Below the pieces are notes generated by a model. The model saw only the letters and a program-made list of their open reading frames with translations, did not search any database and was not told the DNA's origin. Shown one piece after another: positions 17,700 to 25,768 of a DNA stretch of 64,000 bases. The position numbers and the translations under genes are program-made. The first letter of the stretch is position 1, and each line of letters opens with the position of its first letter. The stretch is from Candidatus Saccharibacteria bacterium UBA3218 (GTDB lineage: Bacteria > Patescibacteriota > Saccharimonadia > Saccharimonadales > Saccharimonadaceae): positions 4,382 to 68,381 of the forward strand of contig DEWE01000009.1 of the NCBI GenBank assembly GCA_002363125.1. The letters are read 5' to 3'.

Positions 17700-18263
17700 A
17701 TGGAATTAAACTTTAGCAATTTAGGAACACCAGAAATGTTAATTATGGCGGCGGCCGGCTTAGCGCTATTATTCTTTGGCTACCGTATTAAAAAAATTGC
17801 TTTCTTTGTAATTTGGTTTATATTGGGTTTTAATCTAACCAATATTTTGTTACCCACAATTATAAAAATCTCACCAGAAGTAGTGTCATCGGAATTATGG
17901 CAGGCTTTGTTGCCAGTCGGTGGAGGTTTGCTACTTGCGCTACTTGGTTTTTCGATCGAAAAGATTTGCGTGGCGGGAATTTGCTTTGCGTTAGTTATGA
18001 TGATAACGGTGCAATATTTTGGCACAGAAATCCAGACACTTGCGATTGGTGGAATTGTGGGCGTGATTGCAGCTGGCGCGGCCACGGCGTTAATGAAACC
18101 AGCGGTGATTATCGCCACATCCGTAGCTGGTGCGTATGCGATAACTTTAGCACTTCTAGTATTAGTACCGAGTATAGATAAAAACACTTTTTACTTTCCG
18201 ATATTAATTGGTCTTTCGGTGCTTGGCTCTGCCATACAATTCTCCACGACAAAAAGGATATAA
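17700..18263 (+). CDS. Polytopic membrane protein, DUF4203/TMEM198-like
   Basis: A 187-aa protein with about seven short hydrophobic helices and almost no soluble part. The pattern LALLFFGYRIKKIAFFVIWFILGF near residues 22-45, repeated later as ALLGFSIEKICVAGICFALVMM, is typical of DUF4203-type proteins, whose function is unknown. TATAAT 17688-17693 ends 6 nt before the ATG, with no ribosome-binding site, so the mRNA is almost certainly leaderless. It is a one-gene unit between rplA and a convergent gene. Confidence 0.6.
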   Translation: MELNFSNLGTPEMLIMAAAGLALLFFGYRIKKIAFFVIWFILGFNLTNILLPTIIKISPEVVSSELWQALLPVGGGLLLALLGFSIEKICVAGICFALVMMITVQYFGTEIQTLAIGGIVGVIAAGAATALMKPAVIIATSVAGAYAITLALLVLVPSIDKNTFYFPILIGLSVLGSAIQFSTTKRI

Positions 18264-18265
18264 AA

Positions 18266-18289
18266 AATCCCCCTCACGGGGGGAATTTT
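18266..18289 (+). terminator. Terminator of the DUF4203-like gene
   Basis: CCCCC / GGGGG with a TCAC loop, A-rich on the left and TTTT on the right; it can work in both directions and touches the stop codon of the convergent gene. Confidence 0.8.
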
Positions 18290-18713
18290 ACATTCCGCCA
18301 AACGCATATTCGCGTTCTGCGGCCTCTGCGGCAAGGGTTATCTCGTACCCGTACTCTTCTTCGAGGATAGAAGGTAAATCATCTATCTCACCAAGATATC
18401 TCTCCATCCTACAATGAAGCCTTTTCATGGCGTAATAAAAATGATCCTCGAGCTCTACCGGATCAACGGCTGATCCATCTTCGATTTTATACAGAGCAGA
18501 TTTTGCTCTCAGCACCATCTGCCGGTTAAAGGCCAGCACTCTTCTCGGACTAAAACCGAGAATTTTGTTGACGGAGATCTGGAGACCGTGGTCTTTAATC
18601 TGCCTGGAAAAGATCTCCAAAAACGAAATCCTTTTTTCCAACTGCTTTAGGTATCCGAGTTCTGCCTTGTTTATGGCTTCTTTTAGATATATTGTTCTTA
18701 CTGTTTTTGCCAT
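18288..18713 (-). CDS. Helical protein of unknown function
   Basis: A 141-aa protein starting at ATG 18713 (MAKTVRTIYLKEAI). An in-frame ATG at 18821 is excluded because it overlaps the -35 box of the promoter and lies upstream of the transcript start. The sequence is mostly charged helix (KAELGYLKQLEKRISFLEIF, RVLAFNRQMVLRAKSALYKI, LEDHFYYAMKRLHCRMERYL) and ends in an Ala-rich segment. No domain is recognised. By eye GC is about 47 percent, higher than neighbours, as in the exported protein at 8152-8817. Confidence 0.6.
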   Translation of the reverse strand: MAKTVRTIYLKEAINKAELGYLKQLEKRISFLEIFSRQIKDHGLQISVNKILGFSPRRVLAFNRQMVLRAKSALYKIEDGSAVDPVELEDHFYYAMKRLHCRMERYLGEIDDLPSILEEEYGYEITLAAEAAEREYAFGGM

Positions 18714-18792
18714 TTTAAGATACGACCTTTCGGTAACTAGAGCTTTAAAATTTAAGGGTAATCCCACTCCAGTAGCACTAAGTGCTCTTTTT

Positions 18793-18821
18793 ATTATATC
18801 ACACTTATGAATATATGTCAA
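18793..18821 (-). promoter_or_regulatory. Perfect sigma-70 promoter of the helical protein gene
   Basis: On the minus strand: TTGACA (18816-18821), 17-bp spacer, TATAAT (18793-18798). Transcription would start near 18786, leaving a leader of about 73 nt before ATG 18713. Confidence 0.85.
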
Positions 18822-18851
18822 TATTATATTGCTTTATTTGGCCATGTGTGA

Positions 18852-18990
18852 TATAATCTATGGCAGTTACCAAAGACAGTGGCGACTTTCTCAAGTTTAA
18901 TCATGCCACCGAGGAAATATTCTTGTATTTATTTGGTGACGCTATTTAACAATTAGCTAACTAAATATTAATTAACCAAAGGAACTTTTT
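18852..18990 (+). promoter_or_regulatory. rplJ promoter and L10 leader (L10-L12 binding autoregulatory RNA)
   Basis: An extended -10 TGATATAAT ends at 18857. The leader contains TTACCAAAGACAGTGGC, a small ACTT/AAGT hairpin, then TTTAATCATGCCACCGAGG. GTGGC (18879-18883) pairs with GCCAC (18905-18909). The order ACCAAAGACAG - stem - TTAAT - stem - CCGAGG matches the L10 leader family, a kink-turn RNA bound by L10(L12)4 to repress rplJL. The SD AAAGGAA lies just before ATG 18991. Confidence 0.75.
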
Positions 18991-19620
18991 ATGGCAATTT
19001 CAAAAGATAAAAAGAACACATTGGTTGCTGATCTTACCGAGCTTCTTTCTAATTCTAAAATGGTAGTCTACGCTAAATACGAAGGTCTTACCGTAGCAGA
19101 ATTGCAAGAGCTCCGCAAAATGGCGCGTGAAGCAAATATCAAGATCAAGGTAGTAAAGAACCGTCTTGTAAAAGTTGCAATGAAAGAAATTGCGGCCTAT
19201 AAAGACACTGACGCTTCTGGTCTAACTGGTCAATTGCTTTACGCTCTAGGTTCTGACGAAGATTTCGATGCGGCAAAAGTTTTGACAAAATTTGCCAAGA
19301 CTCATGCCAAAATGGAACTCATTGGTGGTTTTAACGGCGAAGGCGCAACTCTTTCAAAAGAAGAGATTACCACGCTTGGAAACCTTCCAACCAAGAACGA
19401 ACTTATCGCTCAGGTTGTGGATACACTTCTTTCTGGTATCAACGGCATCGTTTCTGGACTTGAAAACAAACCAGAAACTGTAGCTGCTAAACCAGCCGAA
19501 GAAGAACCAAAGGCCGAAGAAAAACCAGCAGAACCTGCAAAGGAAGAAACTAAAGAAGCTGAGGCTACCGAAGAAAAATCTGAAGAAGCTCCAGCTGAAG
19601 CAGAGAAAGCAACCGCTTAA
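18991..19620 (+). CDS. rplJ: 50S ribosomal protein L10 with an acidic C-terminal tail
   Basis: A 209-aa protein. Residues 1-165 are standard L10: [41 protein letters not shown], then [17 protein letters not shown]. Residues about 166-209 are a low-complexity Glu/Ala/Lys/Pro tail (repeats of KPAE, EEKS and similar) that standard L10 (about 165-175 aa) lacks. L10 anchors the L7/L12 stalk to 23S rRNA. It is regulated by the leader upstream and cotranscribed with rplL 23 bp later. Confidence 0.95.
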   Translation: MAISKDKKNTLVADLTELLSNSKMVVYAKYEGLTVAELQELRKMAREANIKIKVVKNRLVKVAMKEIAAYKDTDASGLTGQLLYALGSDEDFDAAKVLTKFAKTHAKMELIGGFNGEGATLSKEEITTLGNLPTKNELIAQVVDTLLSGINGIVSGLENKPETVAAKPAEEEPKAEEKPAEPAKEETKEAEATEEKSEEAPAEAEKATA

Positions 19621-19643
19621 TATTAATTCTAGAAAGGAATTTT

Positions 19644-20018
19644 ATGGCAACTGATATCAAGAAGTTGGCTGAAGAGCTTGTCAATTTGACCGTGCTCGAA
19701 GTTAACGAACTTAAAACCTTACTTAAAGACGAATACGGCATTGAGCCTGTTGCAGCCGTTGCGGCTGTTGCAGCTGGTGGTGATGCCGCTGGTGCTGATG
19801 AAGGCAAATCTGAATACGACGTAGTCTTGAAAGACGCTGGCGCACAAAAGATTGCTGTCATCAAGGCCGTAAAGGAAGCTACCGGACTTGGTCTTGGCGA
19901 AGCTAAGGCTATCGTAGATGGTGCTCCTGCAACTGTAAAAGAAAAAGTCGCTAAGGCTGATGCCGAGGCAATGAAGAAAGCTCTTGAAGAAGCTGGTGCT
20001 ACTGTAGAGCTCGCCTAA
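19644..20018 (+). CDS. rplL: 50S ribosomal protein L7/L12
   Basis: A 124-aa protein of normal length. N-terminal dimerisation domain ([30 protein letters not shown]), Ala/Gly-rich hinge near residues 37-55, and C-terminal factor-binding domain ([39 protein letters not shown]). It recruits translational GTPases. AGAAAGGA precedes the ATG. The transcript ends in the composite terminator at 20050-20174. Confidence 0.97.
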   Translation: MATDIKKLAEELVNLTVLEVNELKTLLKDEYGIEPVAAVAAVAAGGDAAGADEGKSEYDVVLKDAGAQKIAVIKAVKEATGLGLGEAKAIVDGAPATVKEKVAKADAEAMKKALEEAGATVELA

Positions 20019-20049
20019 ATAAGCAAAGTTAGCTAATTGTATTCAATTT

Positions 20050-20174
20050 AAAAAGACCGAAAACGGTACCTTACGGGGTATTTCGGAGCGCGGCAGCGCG
20101 AGAGATAGCGCGCAAGCCCCGTGACGACGGGAGCGAGCGACGCGGCCCTGTGAAGTATTGTTTCGGTCTTTTTT
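20050..20174 (+). repeat. IPE-B: GC-rich palindromic element in the loop of the rplL terminator
   Basis: AAAAAGACCGAAA (from 20050) pairs with TTTCGGTCTTTTT (20161-20173), making an intrinsic terminator whose loop is about 98 nt long. The GC-rich core 20074-20148 matches the core in iscS (58104-58178, opposite strand) at 72 of 75 positions by direct comparison. Inside it, CGGGG (20074-20078) can pair with CCCCG (20117-20121), and several CGCG-rich stems follow. The next gene's -10 box begins 5 nt after the T-run. Confidence 0.88.
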
Positions 20175-20191
20175 GTTGTATAATAGTTGTT

Positions 20192-21355
20192 ATGGATGAT
20201 TTTGATTATTTAGGCGAGGGCAAAGTATACCTGGACAGCGCGTGCCAAAGTTTGAGGCCACGCCGAGTGATTGATGCTTTGAATACTTACTACATAGAAC
20301 ATAATTCTTGTGGTGAACGTGTAAAATACAAGTGGGGTGTCATTACGGATGAAAAAGTTGAAGAGACTAGGGAACTAGTTTTAAAATATCTAAAATTATC
20401 GCCCAGAAAATATACAACATCTTTTACACTAAACACGACTTATGGAATTAATTTGATTTTAAATCAATTAGATCCGAAACACTTTAAAAAAGTAATAACG
20501 AGCGATATTGAACATAACTCGCCGTTTCTTGCTACCATGGCATTTAGTAAGCGCACTGGATTAAAGCGCGAGGTAATTAAACGTAACGATGATGGTTCGA
20601 TAAATCTTGAAGATTGTAATTTAGAAAAAGCCGTAGTGGTGCTGAATTGTGCAAGCAATTTTGATGGACGAAAATTATTGAATATAAAAGAGGTGGTAAA
20701 AGCCGTACATAAAGCTGGCGGAATTATCATTATTGATGCGGCGCAGGCTATGGCGCATTCTGTAGATATAGTCCGCGGGGTAGAAGCGGATGCAATATGT
20801 TTTTCGGCACATAAATTATATGCTCCGTCACTAGGAGTGATAGTGTGGAGAGACGATTTAATACCAAAACTCGTTGATGGCTTTATTGGTGGTGGCATGG
20901 TGGATGATGTTTTAGAAAATTCTTACCTACTGTCAGCAGAAAATAAAGAGCATAGATATACTCGATTTGAATCCGGTTTGCAAGCTTGGGGCGAAATAAC
21001 GGCACTCGGCGAAGCTTTAAAGTGGCTGATGAAACTACCAAAAAAAGTGTGGCAAAATCTGGAAGATAACACCAACGAATTATATGAATTTTTGAAGGAG
21101 TCAAAAAAGGTACATTTAGTAAACCACGAAGCTAATCCAACAATGTCGTTTTATATAGATGGGTTGGACTCGCATTTGCTTGGTTCAGCTCTATCGCGTG
21201 AAGATATTATGGCACGCACAGGATATTTTTGTGCACATTACTATTTGGATCATGTACTTGGTTTGCCACCACTTATTAGATTTTCGCTCGGGCTTCACAA
21301 TAGACCAGAAGATATTGTGAAAATCAAAAAGGTCATGGAAAAAATTATTTACTAG
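20192..21355 (+). CDS. Class V aminotransferase, cysteine desulfurase (SufS-like)
   Basis: A 387-aa protein starting at ATG 20192; TATAAT 20179-20184 ends 7 nt before it. Signatures: VYLDSACQSLRP at the N-terminus, TTYGINLI near 87, SDIEHNSP, IIIIDAAQAMAHS near 185-197, CFSAHKLYAPSLGVIVW near 205-221 with the pyridoxal-phosphate Lys, and a short loop ARTGYFCAHYYLDHV near 338 whose Cys would be the persulfide carrier. The family frees sulfur from cysteine for Fe-S clusters or thiolation. It is the second desulfurase here besides iscS; no sufBCD genes are nearby. Confidence 0.8.
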   Translation: MDDFDYLGEGKVYLDSACQSLRPRRVIDALNTYYIEHNSCGERVKYKWGVITDEKVEETRELVLKYLKLSPRKYTTSFTLNTTYGINLILNQLDPKHFKKVITSDIEHNSPFLATMAFSKRTGLKREVIKRNDDGSINLEDCNLEKAVVVLNCASNFDGRKLLNIKEVVKAVHKAGGIIIIDAAQAMAHSVDIVRGVEADAICFSAHKLYAPSLGVIVWRDDLIPKLVDGFIGGGMVDDVLENSYLLSAENKEHRYTRFESGLQAWGEITALGEALKWLMKLPKKVWQNLEDNTNELYEFLKESKKVHLVNHEANPTMSFYIDGLDSHLLGSALSREDIMARTGYFCAHYYLDHVLGLPPLIRFSLGLHNRPEDIVKIKKVMEKIIY

Positions 21356-21373
21356 TGCTAAAATGAATTTATT

Positions 21374-22426
21374 ATGGTGTGTATAGCTGCTTTTATAATA
21401 CTAGCTCTTGTTGGAGTTTTTATAGCGATAATCTCAATCTTTAAACCAAAAGTTGGTAAAGCTTACTTAAAAATGCTTAAAAAATCCTGGGGGTGCTTAT
21501 GGAAAAAAGTAAGATTGCAAAAATGTGAAACCGGCTTTAAGGATGATGTAAAAAATACTTTGCTCTCCAAAGTCATAATCAGACATCCGAAGTGGGTAAA
21601 ACCTTTGTCGGTAATAATAGAAATAATTTCCATAATAATAGTAGCCGTAGTAATATGGGCTATACTTACAGCAATTAAATCTTTGTTGGCCCTATGGGCA
21701 CTTGGTAGCTGCAACGTAACTACCCCATCGGCTTGTTCGCTCGGTTCAGAAATTTGCTCCATAGATGAGAGTGAACCGACTAATGTATTTGAAGCAACTG
21801 GGCGATGGTTTACGGAATGGGGCGAAATTTTTGAGGCTATTCCAGATAAGTTCCGTAGTTATAATGCCGAGGATTATGATTTTGGATATGTTTCTGTAAA
21901 TACTGGTACTTCCGCGGATAGGCCAACTGCAATAGATATTTTCGACCCGGGATGTTCCGTATGCATGGTCTCGTATCGTAAACAAAAAGAAAGTGGATTC
22001 TTTGAAAAATATGATACACATTTAGTGCCTTTCGCCATACAAGATACTGATGGAAATTATAAGTTCAAAAATTCTGAAATTATCGTGCGTTATATGTTTG
22101 CCGTTGAACAGCTGCGCTCGGGCTTGGCAGTAGAAATCTTGGATCACATATTCACAGAAAAAAATGAAGATGGCATATCTTATCAAAATTTGTTTAATGA
22201 AGATTATTCTAGAGAGGACGCCGTAGAGCAAATCGAAAAATGGATAATGGAATCTGGTTTTGATGAAGATGGGCTCAACACGATTCGTAAAATTGCTAAT
22301 TATCCAGAAACAACCGACAAGATGAATGCAAACCGCAATATCGTAGAAAATGAGCTTCACGTAAAAGGTATACCGACTATGGTATATGATGGCAAAAAAC
22401 ATACTGGTCTGTACGAAGCAAAATAA
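21374..22426 (+). CDS. Membrane-anchored thioredoxin-fold protein
   Basis: A 350-aa protein with TM segments near residues 2-22 and 75-100. The C-terminal part, from about residue 190, is a thioredoxin-like domain: FDPGCSVCMVSYRKQKESGFFEKY with a CxxC pair (spacing Ser-Val) and a late KGIPTMVYDGKKHTG with the cis-Pro. It also has extra Cys residues at GSCNVTTPSACSLGSEICS (about 114-132), probably outside the cell. It likely makes or reshuffles disulfides in the envelope. It follows the desulfurase gene by 18 bp. Confidence 0.65.
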   Translation: MVCIAAFIILALVGVFIAIISIFKPKVGKAYLKMLKKSWGCLWKKVRLQKCETGFKDDVKNTLLSKVIIRHPKWVKPLSVIIEIISIIIVAVVIWAILTAIKSLLALWALGSCNVTTPSACSLGSEICSIDESEPTNVFEATGRWFTEWGEIFEAIPDKFRSYNAEDYDFGYVSVNTGTSADRPTAIDIFDPGCSVCMVSYRKQKESGFFEKYDTHLVPFAIQDTDGNYKFKNSEIIVRYMFAVEQLRSGLAVEILDHIFTEKNEDGISYQNLFNEDYSREDAVEQIEKWIMESGFDEDGLNTIRKIANYPETTDKMNANRNIVENELHVKGIPTMVYDGKKHTGLYEAK

Positions 22427-22559
22427 AAAAGTATTTTTTACAACATTTTTTGGGCTACCGAAGTTTTTTAGGTGGAAAACTTTGAGAGAAAATTCTTGAC
22501 TTTATTGTGCTCGCGATATAATATAATATTAATACTATATTTAGACAGGATGCGAGGTA

Positions 22560-23078
22560 ATGTCTGAAATACCAGAAAAACAAATAAAAAGATTGCGAAG
22601 TTTACTTGGCGAGGCTGAGACTAATTTGTCGGCAGCAAAAGAATTATTGGTTTCTATTTTAGGAGACGGCGAGACTATATCCGCTCCGCGCGAGACCGTA
22701 GTTTCTGGTCCGGAAGGTAAGGTTATTGAGGGGATCTTTGATGGACAAATCATGATCGGTCCTGATGGCAAAAATTATCCAGTACCAGCAAATTACGCGT
22801 CTAAATCCAAGCTGGTGGAGGGCGATATTATGAAATTAACGATCGCCGAGGATGGTAAATTCCTTTATAAACAAATTGGTCCAGTTGAACGTAAGACCGT
22901 GATTGGCACCCTCATCCATCACGATGATAAATACTTCGTAGAGGTTGGTGGTAAGGAATATCAGATTTTGTATGCTTCAGTGACTTATTTCCATTTGCGT
23001 GAAGGGGCGCAAGTTTCAGTGGTAATTCCAGCTAACAACGAAGAGGCGACCTGGGCTGCAGTAGAAGCGGCACTCTAA
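22560..23078 (+). CDS. Conserved protein of unknown function leading the dnaX-dnaB unit
   Basis: A 172-aa soluble protein. Residues 1-35 form a helix (KQIKRLRSLLGEAETNLSAAKELL), then a beta-rich region with EGKVIEGIFDGQIMIGPDGKNYPVPANYASKSKLVEGDIMKLTI, a pattern I associate with uncharacterised proteins found across CPR genomes. Its stop overlaps the dnaX ATG (TAATG), so translation is coupled and a role near replication or nucleic acids is plausible. A -10 box TATAAT at 22517-22522 lies about 38 nt upstream, with TTGACT at 22496-22501. Confidence 0.55.
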   Translation: MSEIPEKQIKRLRSLLGEAETNLSAAKELLVSILGDGETISAPRETVVSGPEGKVIEGIFDGQIMIGPDGKNYPVPANYASKSKLVEGDIMKLTIAEDGKFLYKQIGPVERKTVIGTLIHHDDKYFVEVGGKEYQILYASVTYFHLREGAQVSVVIPANNEEATWAAVEAAL

Positions 23079-24397
23079 TGTCTAAAGCTTTATATAGAAA
23101 ATACAGACCTAAATCTTTGTCCGAGGTAGTCGGGCAAGATCAAGTAACCAATATTTTAGATAATTCCCTAAAACATGGGAAGATATCACATGCTTATCTT
23201 TTTATTGGTCCACGTGGAACTGGCAAAACTTCAGTTGCGAGAATTTTTGCTCACGCGGTAAATGGTTTTGAATACGAAATCGAGGATGATTATGTAGATA
23301 TCGTAGAGATCGATGGCGCCAGCAATCGTGGAATCGATAACATCCGCGAACTTCGCGAAAAAGCAGTAATCGCTCCAACTAGTGGAAAATATAAGATATA
23401 CATTATAGATGAAGTACATATGCTCACGAAAGAAGCTTTCAATGCTCTCTTGAAAATCTTAGAAGAACCACCAAAGCATGTAATATTCATTATGGCTACG
23501 ACAGATGCTTATAAAGTGCCAGTTACAATTACATCTAGGGCGCAGACTTTTACTTTTAAATTAGCCGACCATGAAGTCATGCTAGAATTTCTACAAAGAG
23601 TAGCAAAAAAAGAAAAAATAAATATCGACGATGATGCTCTTGACATTATAGTGACGCGGGGCGGTGGATCTTTTAGAGATTCCTTGTCACTCCTTGATCA
23701 AATTTCCACATTATCTGATAAAAAAATAACCAAAGAAATGGTTATTTTGGCAATGGGCTTACCAGAAGATGAAAAGATTTCGAGTTTGCTGGATGCTTAC
23801 ATGTCTAGTGAGTTGTCTAAAATTACAAATTCACTAAAAGATTTACTTTCTAGTGGCGTAAAACCAGAGACTATTGCTGAAGAGATAATTGCAAAAATTA
23901 TCGCGGAGCCAAAGCCAGAACTTTTGACTTTACTTTCTAAGCTACCAGAAATAAAGGCACCTTTTGCAGAAGCAAAATTATTGATTGCGCTTACTAGTGA
24001 TTTAGCTAGTAGCCCAAACAAAGCCAAAAATACCCAAAATGGACCAACCAAGTGGCCGAGTGAAGCTCATTTAGATATCAGTTTTGATTGGGATAAATTT
24101 ATTAGAAAAGTAAAAAATCTGAATGATGCTATTTATATACAACTTTTAAAAACATCACATGAATTTATTGGTGATATCCTGCATATCTATCCAAAAACTA
24201 AAGTGATCAAAACCATTATTTCCAAAGACAATAATAAACGAATCCTTGATGAGGCTGCCAATGGTGTGAGAATTGAAATACATGAAGTAGGGGAAAAACC
24301 AAGTAATTTCGTGAAAGATGAAATGTTAGAAAAAATATCTGGTATAATGGGAGGAGAGGTACAAGATGGAGGAGGAAACCCGTTCGAAAAACAGTAG
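23078..24397 (+). CDS. dnaX: DNA polymerase III subunit gamma/tau, without the zinc module
   Basis: A 439-aa protein. AAA+ core: YRPKSLSEVVGQ, Walker A GPRGTGKTS near residue 44, Walker B YIIDEVHMLTKEAFNALLKILEEPP near 107, sensor ATTDAYKVPVTITSRAQTF near 134-152, and the SRC-like arginine region. Between Walker A and VEIDGASNRGIDNIREL the usual four-cysteine zinc module is missing; the segment reads HAVNGFEYEIEDDYVDIV instead. The C-terminal third is divergent. DnaX loads the beta clamp. It overlaps the upstream gene by 1 bp and dnaB by 32 bp. Confidence 0.9.
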   Translation: MSKALYRKYRPKSLSEVVGQDQVTNILDNSLKHGKISHAYLFIGPRGTGKTSVARIFAHAVNGFEYEIEDDYVDIVEIDGASNRGIDNIRELREKAVIAPTSGKYKIYIIDEVHMLTKEAFNALLKILEEPPKHVIFIMATTDAYKVPVTITSRAQTFTFKLADHEVMLEFLQRVAKKEKINIDDDALDIIVTRGGGSFRDSLSLLDQISTLSDKKITKEMVILAMGLPEDEKISSLLDAYMSSELSKITNSLKDLLSSGVKPETIAEEIIAKIIAEPKPELLTLLSKLPEIKAPFAEAKLLIALTSDLASSPNKAKNTQNGPTKWPSEAHLDISFDWDKFIRKVKNLNDAIYIQLLKTSHEFIGDILHIYPKTKVIKTIISKDNNKRILDEAANGVRIEIHEVGEKPSNFVKDEMLEKISGIMGGEVQDGGGNPFEKQ

Positions 24398-25730
24398 TGG
24401 CCGTGTGCCACCGCAAGATATCGTGGCAGAGAAGTCTTTGCTTGGCGCTTTGATGATTTCTAATGATGTCTTGCCCGAAGTTCTAAATATTTTGCGCCCA
24501 CGAGATTTTTATGAAGACCGTCATCAGATTATTTTTCAAGCGATGTTGGATTTATATGACAAACATCAGCCAGTAGATATACTTACTTTAACTTCGGAGT
24601 TAAAATCAAAGAAAAAATTGAAAGAAATTGGTGGAGCACCATATCTTACTGAGTTATCAAATTTTGTTCCAGCTGCTTCACACGCTAAAGCTTATGCGGA
24701 TATTATTGAAAAAGCTTCTGTACGGCGCAGATTAATTAAAGCTGGTACCGAAATAGCTAATAAAGCTTACGAAGATGATGCTAACGCAGACGAACTAATC
24801 GGTAAAGCAGAGCGTGAACTTTTTGAAGTTTCAGATAAAATTGTCAAAAGTGATTACGTGCCAATGGAAGAGCTCTTAGCTGATGCATTTGATAGAATCG
24901 AGGAGCTCCATAAAAATAAAGGCATTTTACGGGGCCTCAAGACCGGTTTTCGTGATTTAGATAAAAAAACGGCTGGATTCCAAAAAGGTGATCTAATTAT
25001 CGTTGGCGCACGACCAGCAATGGGTAAAACTACTTTTGCTCAAAACTTAGCCTATAATATCGCTAGCATTAATAAAAAAGGTGTTCTATTTTTCTCGATG
25101 GAAATGGCGGCAAATGAAATTATCGATCGCATAATTTCTGATGTTTCCGGTGTAGATAACTGGAAAATGCGTACGGGTAATTTGTCGGATGAAGAATTTT
25201 CTAAAATCGGCGATGCTTTGGGTGAAATGGATGAAATACCGATCTATATAGACGATACAAGCTCTATGACTATCGTAGAGCTACGCAATAAAGCTCGTCG
25301 AGCCATGCATGATCATGATATAGGAGTAATATTAGTGGACTATTTACAGTTGATTTCTGGCTCTGAGCGTTACGCTGGTAATCGTGTCCAAGAAGTTACA
25401 GAGATCTCTCGTGGGTTAAAAATTCTAGCGCGCGAGTTGGAAGTACCAGTGGTGGCCTTGGCGCAGCTATCACGTAATGTGACGGGGCGCGAAGATCCAA
25501 GACCAGTGCTTAGTGATCTTCGTGAATCTGGTTCTATTGAGCAAGATGCGGACCTCGTAATGTTCCTGCATAGACCAGATTATTATAAACAAAATGATGA
25601 CAATTACGAGGAAACCCACATTACTGAACTATTAATCGCAAAACATCGTCATGGCGCAATAGGAAAGATCGAGCTCTACTTCCACCCAGAGCTACTGCGT
25701 TTTATGTCTCTAGATAAAACTAGAGAATAG
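24366..25730 (+). CDS. dnaB: Replicative DNA helicase DnaB
   Basis: A 454-aa protein of normal length. N-terminal domain (VPPQDIVAEKSLLGALMIS, FYEDRHQIIFQAMLDLYDKHQPVDILTL), then RecA-type motor: Walker A GARPAMGKTTFAQNLA near residue 216, DnaB motif FFSMEMAANEIIDRI, Walker B GVILVDYLQLISG near 318, and RGLKILARELEVPVVALAQLSRNV, ending with DLRESGSIEQDADLVMFLHR. GGAGGAG lies before the ATG inside dnaX; a TGGTATAAT box at 24340-24348, also inside dnaX, may give dnaB its own promoter. Confidence 0.97.
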   Translation: MEEETRSKNSSGRVPPQDIVAEKSLLGALMISNDVLPEVLNILRPRDFYEDRHQIIFQAMLDLYDKHQPVDILTLTSELKSKKKLKEIGGAPYLTELSNFVPAASHAKAYADIIEKASVRRRLIKAGTEIANKAYEDDANADELIGKAERELFEVSDKIVKSDYVPMEELLADAFDRIEELHKNKGILRGLKTGFRDLDKKTAGFQKGDLIIVGARPAMGKTTFAQNLAYNIASINKKGVLFFSMEMAANEIIDRIISDVSGVDNWKMRTGNLSDEEFSKIGDALGEMDEIPIYIDDTSSMTIVELRNKARRAMHDHDIGVILVDYLQLISGSERYAGNRVQEVTEISRGLKILARELEVPVVALAQLSRNVTGREDPRPVLSDLRESGSIEQDADLVMFLHRPDYYKQNDDNYEETHITELLIAKHRHGAIGKIELYFHPELLRFMSLDKTRE

Positions 25731-25768
25731 GCTGCATACGTTATACATAAGTATGTTATAATACTAAT

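Noticed and set aside
18714..18821. Longer N-terminus of the helical protein starting at ATG 18821
   Set aside because: A perfect promoter occupies 18793-18821, so this ATG lies upstream of the transcript start.
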